5,022 nucleotides of DNA, taken from CAMLHU01 sp039917855 (lineage in GTDB: Bacteria > Gemmatimonadota > Gemmatimonadetes > Gemmatimonadales > GWC2-71-9). The translations under genes were made by a program, and so were the position numbers. Position 1 is the first letter of the stretch. Each line of letters starts with the position of its first letter. Location: contig JBDSIR010000034.1 of NCBI GenBank assembly GCA_039917855.1, positions 1 through 5,022 of the forward strand, written 5' to 3'. The notes under the pieces are model-generated. The model saw only the letters and a program-made list of their open reading frames with translations, made no database searches and was not told the DNA's origin. Of this stretch, positions 1 to 4,179 are shown in pieces.

Positions 1-1
1 G

Positions 2-619
2 ATGAGCCTCGGCGTGGTGAGCGTCACGTCGCTGGTCGGAGCGCTCCGCCACTGGCACAAGGGGAATCTTGATCTCAAGGCGCTGGTGGCCTTCGCCCCG
101 GCCGCGATCATCAGTACCTATCTCGGCGCCCGGCTCGCCCGCTACGTCCCTCCCACGATGCAGCTGGTCGGATTCGCGATGGTGATGCTGCCCGCGGCCA
201 TTATGATGTGGAAGGGCGCGCCCCCCCTCTCCCGAGAGGGAGAGGGGGACGGGGGGAGAGGGCGCCGGCCCTCGGCAGTCATCGCCATCGGAGTCGCGCT
301 CGGCCTCCTCACCGGGATCGTGGGGGTCGGCGGCGGCTTCCTCATCGTCCCCGCGCTGGTCCTCCTGCTCGGTCTCGACATGAAGAAGGCGGTCGGAACC
401 TCCCTCGGCGTCATCTCCCTGAACGCCGCTTCAGGCTTCGCCGGCTACCTGGGGCAGGTCACGATGGATTGGACCCTGATGGCAGGCTTCACCGGGGTGG
501 CGGTGGCGGGGGTGTTCGGCGGGGCGGCCCTGGTGCCAATGGTCTCCCAGCAGCAGCTCCGGCGTGGCTTCGCGCTCTTCCTGATCGCGGTCGCGGCCTA
601 CATCTTGTACCGGCGATGA
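2..619 (+). CDS. TauE/SafE family sulfite exporter, 5' end missing
   Basis: C-terminal 205 residues of a polytopic inner-membrane permease of the TauE/SafE family, whose members are linked to export of sulfite, sulfonates or related anions. The family is a two-fold repeat. The second half is complete here, with a glycine-rich GIVGVGGGFLIVPAL motif near residues 105-119 and TSLGVISLNAASG at 133-145. The first visible residues, SLGVVSVTSLVGALRHW (2-18), match the equivalent part of the first half, so the ATG at base 2 is an internal Met. Probably about 40-55 N-terminal residues lie upstream. Hydrophobic segments sit near 27-45, 53-70, 91-125, 130-150, 159-181 and 189-203. The loop at about 73-89 is Gly/Arg/Glu-rich and is encoded by a repeat element (223-265). 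The stop TGA overlaps the next start as ATGA, which suggests translational coupling. Family is confident; the exact substrate is inferred from the CstB-like neighbour. Confidence 0.9.
   Translation: MSLGVVSVTSLVGALRHWHKGNLDLKALVAFAPAAIISTYLGARLARYVPPTMQLVGFAMVMLPAAIMMWKGAPPLSREGEGDGGRGRRPSAVIAIGVALGLLTGIVGVGGGFLIVPALVLLLGLDMKKAVGTSLGVISLNAASGFAGYLGQVTMDWTLMAGFTGVAVAGVFGGAALVPMVSQQQLRRGFALFLIAVAAYILYRR
223..265 (+). repeat. G-rich hairpin element, copy 1, inside the exporter gene
   Basis: A perfect 11-bp stem, CCCCCTCTCCC (223-233) with GGGAGAGGGGG (238-248), closes a GAGA tetraloop of the GNRA type. After a two-base spacer comes a further G-rich arm (251-262) that repeats nine bases of the 3' stem arm, then CGC. 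The element is read in frame and gives roughly residues 74-88 (PPLSREGEGDGGRGR) of the exporter, in a loop between membrane segments. It is clearly related to the copy at 4966-5009. Four G tracts (238-240, 244-248, 251-256, 260-262) with loops of 3, 2 and 3 bases also fit a G-quadruplex motif. Mobility is inferred; no encoded protein or certain target duplication is visible. Confidence 0.8.
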
Positions 620-2082
620 TCTTTCACCGGTTCTTCGACGACAAGCTCGCCCAGGCGAGCTACCTCCTCGGCTGTGTCGCCACTGGCGAAGCGCTCGTGG
701 TCGACGCCAACCGCGACGTGGAACCGTACGTGCGCGCGGCCGAACGCGACGGGCTCCGCATCGTGGCGGTGACCGAGACCCACATCCACGCCGACTACCT
801 GAGCGGGAGCCGGGAACTCGCGGCCCGCACGGGGGCCCAGCTCCACCTGAGCGACTGCGGACCCGCGGAGTGGAAATACGCCTTTGCCAAAGCCGACCAC
901 GCCCGCCTCCTCAAGGACGGCGACGAGATCATCGTCGGCAATGTCCGGGTCCGCGCGCTCCACACGCCGGGGCACACCCCCGAGCACCTGAGCTTCCTCT
1001 TCACCGACGGCGCGGCGACCAGCGAACCGATGGGGATCATCACCGGCGACTTCATCTTCTGCGGCGATGTCGGGCGCCCCGACCTCCTCGAGAAGGCGGT
1101 GCAGGTGAAGGGGTCGGCCGAGCAGGGCGCGAAGGTGCTGTGGAAGAGCCTCGACACGTTTCGCGCGCTCCCCGATCACCTTTCGATGTGGCCGGGGCAC
1201 GGCGCGGGGAGCGCCTGCGGCAAGGGGATGTCGGCGGTGCCGAGCTCGACGGTGGGATATGAGAAGCGGGTGAACTGGGCGTTCCAGGCCAACGACGAGG
1301 AGTCGTTCGTGGCGGGGGTCCTGGCGGGCCAGCCCGAACCACCGGCGTACTTCGCGACGATGAAGCGTCTCAATCGGGATGGGCCCAAGGTGCTGGGTGG
1401 GTTGCGCATGCCGCCGCTGCTCGACTTTGCAGCATTGGTGGAGGGTGGAGAGTGGAGGGTGTCGAACGGGAGCCTCTCGGTGCAGCACCCTGCACCCTCT
1501 ACCCTCCACCTGAAGATCATTATCGATCTGAGGAGCGCGGCCGACTTCGCCGCTGGCCACATCCCCGGGAGCCTGAGCATCCCGCTCAACAAGAGCTTCA
1601 CCACCTGGGCCGGCTCGCTCCTGCCGTACGATCGCGACATCCACCTGATCTTTCCCGACCGCGATGGTGCCGGGCTCCACGAGGCGGTCCGCGACCTCGC
1701 GCTCATCGGGCTCGACAGGATCGCGGGGTATTGGACGGTGGACGCCATCGACTGGTGGCGGGAGCAGGAGCGCCCTCTCGTCACCGTGTCGCAGATCTCG
1801 GCGGAAGAGCTCGCCAAGGCGAGCCACAACGTGGTCGACGTGCGGGCCGCGAGCGAGTGGGAACTGGGGCACCTCAACGGTGCCACGCACATCCCCCTCC
1901 CCGAACTCGCCGGGCGGATCGGCGAACTGCCCACCGACCGACCCCTGGTGCTCCAGTGCGGCAGCGGGGCGCGGTCGATGATCGCCGCGAGCCTGCTGCA
2001 GGCGCACGGGATCGCGGGAGTGGTGAATCTCTCCGGGGGCTACTCCGCCTGGCTCAAGGCCGGGCTCCCCACGGAGCGCTGA
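616..2082 (+). CDS. CstB-like persulfide dioxygenase/rhodanese fusion (MBL fold plus two rhodanese domains)
   Basis: Cytoplasmic 488-residue enzyme, predicted to oxidise low-molecular-weight persulfides and transfer sulfane sulfur. The MBL domain (about 1-270) has THIHADY at 55-61 (H56, H58, D60), TPGHTPEH with H120, ITGDF with D145, and PGHG with H195. H56, H120 and D145 fit the 2-His/1-Asp iron site of ETHE1-type dioxygenases. C201 in GAGSACGK matches, from memory, the reactive C201 of Staphylococcus aureus CstB. Rhodanese 1 (about 300-385) lacks a Cys in its active loop (IFPDRDGAG), so it is a pseudo-domain. Rhodanese 2 (about 395-485) has C448 in CGSGARS. CstB is about 444 residues; part of the extra length is a repeat-derived linker (274-299). 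The ATG at 616 overlaps the upstream stop and lacks a clear Shine-Dalgarno, so coupled translation is likely. The frame is open upstream of 616, but that stretch overlaps the exporter gene and is not real. Confidence 0.93.
   Translation: MIFHRFFDDKLAQASYLLGCVATGEALVVDANRDVEPYVRAAERDGLRIVAVTETHIHADYLSGSRELAARTGAQLHLSDCGPAEWKYAFAKADHARLLKDGDEIIVGNVRVRALHTPGHTPEHLSFLFTDGAATSEPMGIITGDFIFCGDVGRPDLLEKAVQVKGSAEQGAKVLWKSLDTFRALPDHLSMWPGHGAGSACGKGMSAVPSSTVGYEKRVNWAFQANDEESFVAGVLAGQPEPPAYFATMKRLNRDGPKVLGGLRMPPLLDFAALVEGGEWRVSNGSLSVQHPAPSTLHLKIIIDLRSAADFAAGHIPGSLSIPLNKSFTTWAGSLLPYDRDIHLIFPDRDGAGLHEAVRDLALIGLDRIAGYWTVDAIDWWREQERPLVTVSQISAEELAKASHNVVDVRAASEWELGHLNGATHIPLPELAGRIGELPTDRPLVLQCGSGARSMIAASLLQAHGIAGVVNLSGGYSAWLKAGLPTER
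1437..1510 (+). repeat. Heptamer-based inverted repeat inside the CstB-like gene
   Basis: Two 25-nt arms, 1437-1461 and 1486-1510, are reverse complements at 22 of 25 positions without gaps, around a 24-nt loop (1462-1485). Each arm is a run of 7-bp units of form GGTNNAG. The left arm has GGTGGAG twice, then AGTGGAG, then GGTG. The right arm read on the other strand has GGTGGAG, GGTAGAG, GGTGCAG, GGTG. It is translated in frame as about residues 274-299, between the MBL domain and the first rhodanese domain. That composition (Ser, Gly, Pro, His, Trp) looks unlike either flanking domain. The same heptamer occurs at 4602-4632. Confidence 0.8.
2073..2076 (+). promoter_or_regulatory. Shine-Dalgarno GGAG for the histidine kinase GTG start
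   Basis: GGAG lies in the last codons of the CstB-like gene, seven bases before the GTG at 2084. It supports that GTG over downstream ATG codons such as 2222, which would remove the first membrane segment. Confidence 0.6.
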
Positions 2083-2083
2083 C

Positions 2084-3964
2084 GTGGAGACGATCATCCG
2101 CCCCCTCCAGGCGCTCGCCGACGCCGGTCTCCTGATCCAGGTGACCGGCGCAACGGTGCTCTGGCTGCTCTTCCACACCGTCCGACGGCAAGGGCGGGAT
2201 CGCCAGTACTTCAAGTTCTGGATGCGGGCGTGGGGATTCTTCGCTCTCGCGTTCCTGGCGCTCGCGATCCGCTACCGATTGCTCACCGATGGTCCGGTCA
2301 ACCTGCTGCTGGTGAACGAGCGTCAGCCGGCGGTGCTCTTCCTGTATCTCTGCTACCAGGTGGCCAAACTCTGGGGTGTCGGCCTGCTGGTCGCGGGCTC
2401 GATGACTTTCCTGCACATCCGTCGGCCGCGGTGGACCACCTGGCTCGGCGTGCTCGCGGGCTACGGCGTGCTCACGGTCCTCGTGGTGCCGACCTTCGAA
2501 GGGGCGCTCGCCCTGCAGGCGGTGGTGGTGGCACCGATGTACGGCCTCACCGCCTGGTTCTACCTGCGGGGCGGGAAAGCGGAGCGCACCCTCGGACGGA
2601 CCCTCACCGGCGTGGTGTTCACGGGGCTCGCGATCCTCTGGACGATGTACGGCATCAACTACGGCTCCGCCTACTGGACCCCTGAACAGGGACGCATCTT
2701 CCCGACGCCGTTCGCGGCGCTGATGAGCGTGAGTACGCTGGTCGACACGGTCGGGATGGTGCTGCTGGCGTTCGGAATGGTGCTCCTCCTGATGGAGGAC
2801 CTGCAGCACGAGACCGAGGAGTTCCGCACAGTGCTCTCGGAGCGGCTGGCGCAGACCCAGAAGATGGAAGCGGTCGGCCGGCTGGTCTCCGGGGTGGCGC
2901 ACGAGCTCAACAATCCGCTCGCGGCCATCCTCGCCTTCAGCGACGAGCTGCTGTCGGAGCCGAGGCCGGCGCAGGAGCGGGAGGCGCTGGAGGTGATCCG
3001 CGACCAGTCCCGGCGTGCCCGGACCATCGTCCGCGACCTCCTCGCCTTCGTGGGACGCCGGGAAGAGCGCCGCGAGCCGGTGGCGATCGGGCCGATGGTC
3101 GAGCGGGTGGCGCGCGGCGTGGCGCCGGAGTTTGCGCGCCAGGGTGCGACGCTCGAACTCATCACGGGGTCCGACCTCCCGATCATCGCCGGCGACCGGG
3201 GGGGGCTCGAGCAGGTGCTCACCAATCTCCTCACCAACGCCGCCTACGCCGCGGGGCGGACCGGAGAGGTGACGCTCACGACGCGTCGCACCCAGACCGG
3301 CGACCTGATGGTGAGCGTCGCCGACAGCGGCACCGGCATCCCACCCGATGTGCGGCCCCGCCTCTTCGAGCCCTTCTTCACCACCAAGCCCGCCGGACAA
3401 GGCACCGGGCTCGGTCTCTCGGTCTCGCTCGGCATCGTGGAACAGCACCGCGGCAAGATCGACGTGGAGAATGTTCCGGGGAGCGGCGCCCGCTTCACGG
3501 TGACCTTGCCCGCGGGGAATGTGCCGCCGGCGCTGGTGCCGCCGGTGCCGTCCGCGGGATATGGGCGGGGCGCGGGCGTGCGGCCGTCGACGGTGCTGTT
3601 GATCGACGACGAGCCGTCGGTGCGGATGGCGCTGCGCCGGTGGTTCGAGCGGCAGGGGTGGTCGGTGGACGAGGCGGTGGATGGGGCGCAGGGGCTGGCA
3701 CTCCTGCTCGCGGCACCGAGCGAGGAGACCTATGGGCTGGTGCTCTGCGACCTCCGGATGCCGGGGATGTCGGGGATCGAACTGCACGAGCGGCTGACCG
3801 ACCAGCGACCGGGGGTGCTGAGCCGGTTCATCTTCGCGACCGGGGATACGGCGAGCCCGGAGACCGCGGCGTTCCTGGCGCGCGTGGACCGGCCGGTGCT
3901 GGAGAAGCCGTTCGAACTGGCGCAGCTGGCGGCGATCGTCGAAGCGACCGTGGGGGTGAGGTAG
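2084..3964 (+). CDS. Membrane-bound hybrid sensor histidine kinase with C-terminal receiver domain
   Basis: A 626-residue two-component sensor. The N-terminal region (about 15-236) has roughly seven hydrophobic segments, near 15-33, 48-65, 84-110, 119-136, 140-160, 172-190 and 212-236, with no recognised ligand domain. A short helical linker (238-262) leads to HisKA with the H box GVAHELNNPLA, phospho-acceptor H273. The HATPase domain (about 335-477) has the N box (N381, N385), G1 DSGTGIP (414-420), F box LFEPFFTTK (428-436) and G2 GQGTGLGLS (438-446). A Pro-rich linker (about 478-500) joins a receiver domain with acidic pocket D508/D509, phospho-acceptor D556 in LCDLRMPG, T586 and K608. All catalytic residues are present, so it should be an active hybrid kinase. 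No separate output regulator is in the window; a phosphotransfer partner must lie elsewhere. It starts one base after the CstB-like stop, so co-transcription is likely. The signal sensed is unknown. Confidence 0.93.
   Translation: METIIRPLQALADAGLLIQVTGATVLWLLFHTVRRQGRDRQYFKFWMRAWGFFALAFLALAIRYRLLTDGPVNLLLVNERQPAVLFLYLCYQVAKLWGVGLLVAGSMTFLHIRRPRWTTWLGVLAGYGVLTVLVVPTFEGALALQAVVVAPMYGLTAWFYLRGGKAERTLGRTLTGVVFTGLAILWTMYGINYGSAYWTPEQGRIFPTPFAALMSVSTLVDTVGMVLLAFGMVLLLMEDLQHETEEFRTVLSERLAQTQKMEAVGRLVSGVAHELNNPLAAILAFSDELLSEPRPAQEREALEVIRDQSRRARTIVRDLLAFVGRREERREPVAIGPMVERVARGVAPEFARQGATLELITGSDLPIIAGDRGGLEQVLTNLLTNAAYAAGRTGEVTLTTRRTQTGDLMVSVADSGTGIPPDVRPRLFEPFFTTKPAGQGTGLGLSVSLGIVEQHRGKIDVENVPGSGARFTVTLPAGNVPPALVPPVPSAGYGRGAGVRPSTVLLIDDEPSVRMALRRWFERQGWSVDEAVDGAQGLALLLAAPSEETYGLVLCDLRMPGMSGIELHERLTDQRPGVLSRFIFATGDTASPETAAFLARVDRPVLEKPFELAQLAAIVEATVGVR
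3521..3545 (+). repeat. Short direct repeat in the kinase-receiver linker
   Basis: GTGCCGCCGG occurs at 3521-3530 and again at 3536-3545, 15 bases apart, so in frame. It encodes the VPP..VPP pattern of the proline-rich linker between the HATPase and receiver domains. It is probably just a local low-complexity linker. Confidence 0.5.
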
Positions 3965-3977
3965 GTGGCGTCGGGGC

Positions 3978-4148
3978 TTGGTGGCACAGGTCGTTCACCA
4001 CGGAGGGTCGGAGTTCCACGGAGAGGCACGGAGAAGAATTCTTGTGGCCTCACGAGGAGCTCCGTGCAAGAGCCCACAACGCCATTGCTGTTCTCCGTGC
4101 GTCTCCGTGTCCCTCCGATCCTCCGTGGTGAATGTCCTTTGCAACCAA
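3978..4148. repeat. Large intergenic imperfect palindrome with CGGAG units
   Basis: This element fills most of the 215-bp gap between the kinase and the flavoprotein gene. The left arm 3978-4035 and right arm 4091-4148 are reverse complements at 49 of 58 positions with no gaps; the core 3994-4035 with 4091-4132 matches at 37 of 42. An inner stem, 4042-4051 with 4070-4079, matches at 9 of 10. The left arm contains CGGAG at 4001, 4009, 4019 and 4029, mostly inside CACGGAG. Transcribed, it would fold into one long hairpin. It could end or protect the upstream transcript, but no U-tract follows, so a classical terminator is not supported. It looks like a member of a dispersed repeat family. Confidence 0.85.
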
Positions 4149-4178
4149 CACGTGGTGAATGTCCTCTGCCACCAACAC
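4125..4178 (+). repeat. 27-bp tandem duplication directly before a start codon
   Basis: Two adjacent 27-bp units, 4125-4151 and 4152-4178, differ at only two positions (T/C and A/C). The first unit overlaps the right end of the intergenic palindrome, so the second looks like a duplicated terminus of that element. Both can pair with the left terminus at 3978-4000. The array ends one base before the ATG at 4180 and supplies an in-frame upstream ATG in each unit, at 4132 and 4159. Confidence 0.85.
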
Positions 4179-4179
4179 A

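Noticed and set aside
213..265. AGGGCGC at 213-219 and 259-265 as a target-site duplication around hairpin copy 1.
   Set aside because: The right copy of GGCGC also ends hairpin copy 2, so it belongs to the element, and copy 2 has no matching left flank.
208..615. The CstB-like frame is open upstream of 616, which would give a 624-residue protein.
   Set aside because: The extra 136 residues are Arg/Pro/Gly-rich out-of-frame translation of the exporter gene. MBL homology begins at the ATG at 616, which overlaps the exporter stop.
598..2214. Long open frame on the minus strand across the CstB-like gene.
   Set aside because: It is antisense to a gene with strong motifs, and its product is Arg/Pro/His-rich without domains, as expected from high GC content.
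3198..3205. Run of eight G in the kinase ATPase domain as a phase-variable tract.
   Set aside because: It encodes DRGGLEQ, which fits the family in frame; one short run in a very GC-rich gene is not enough.
2054..3787. Long open frame on the minus strand across the kinase gene.
   Set aside because: Same reason: low-complexity Arg/His/Glu/Pro translation opposite a clear histidine kinase.
3500..3960. Shift towards G at third codon positions in the receiver-domain part of the kinase, hinting at a separately acquired domain.
   Set aside because: Similar G-rich stretches occur within the CstB-like and flavoprotein genes, so this is ordinary local variation by eye.
4125..4178. The 27-bp tandem units as a CRISPR remnant.
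   Set aside because: There are no spacers between the units; they abut directly and derive from the end of the palindrome.
3965..4179. A rho-independent terminator after the kinase, or a sigma-70 promoter for the flavoprotein gene.
   Set aside because: The palindrome is far longer than a terminator stem and lacks a following T tract; no convincing -35/-10 pair at correct spacing was seen.
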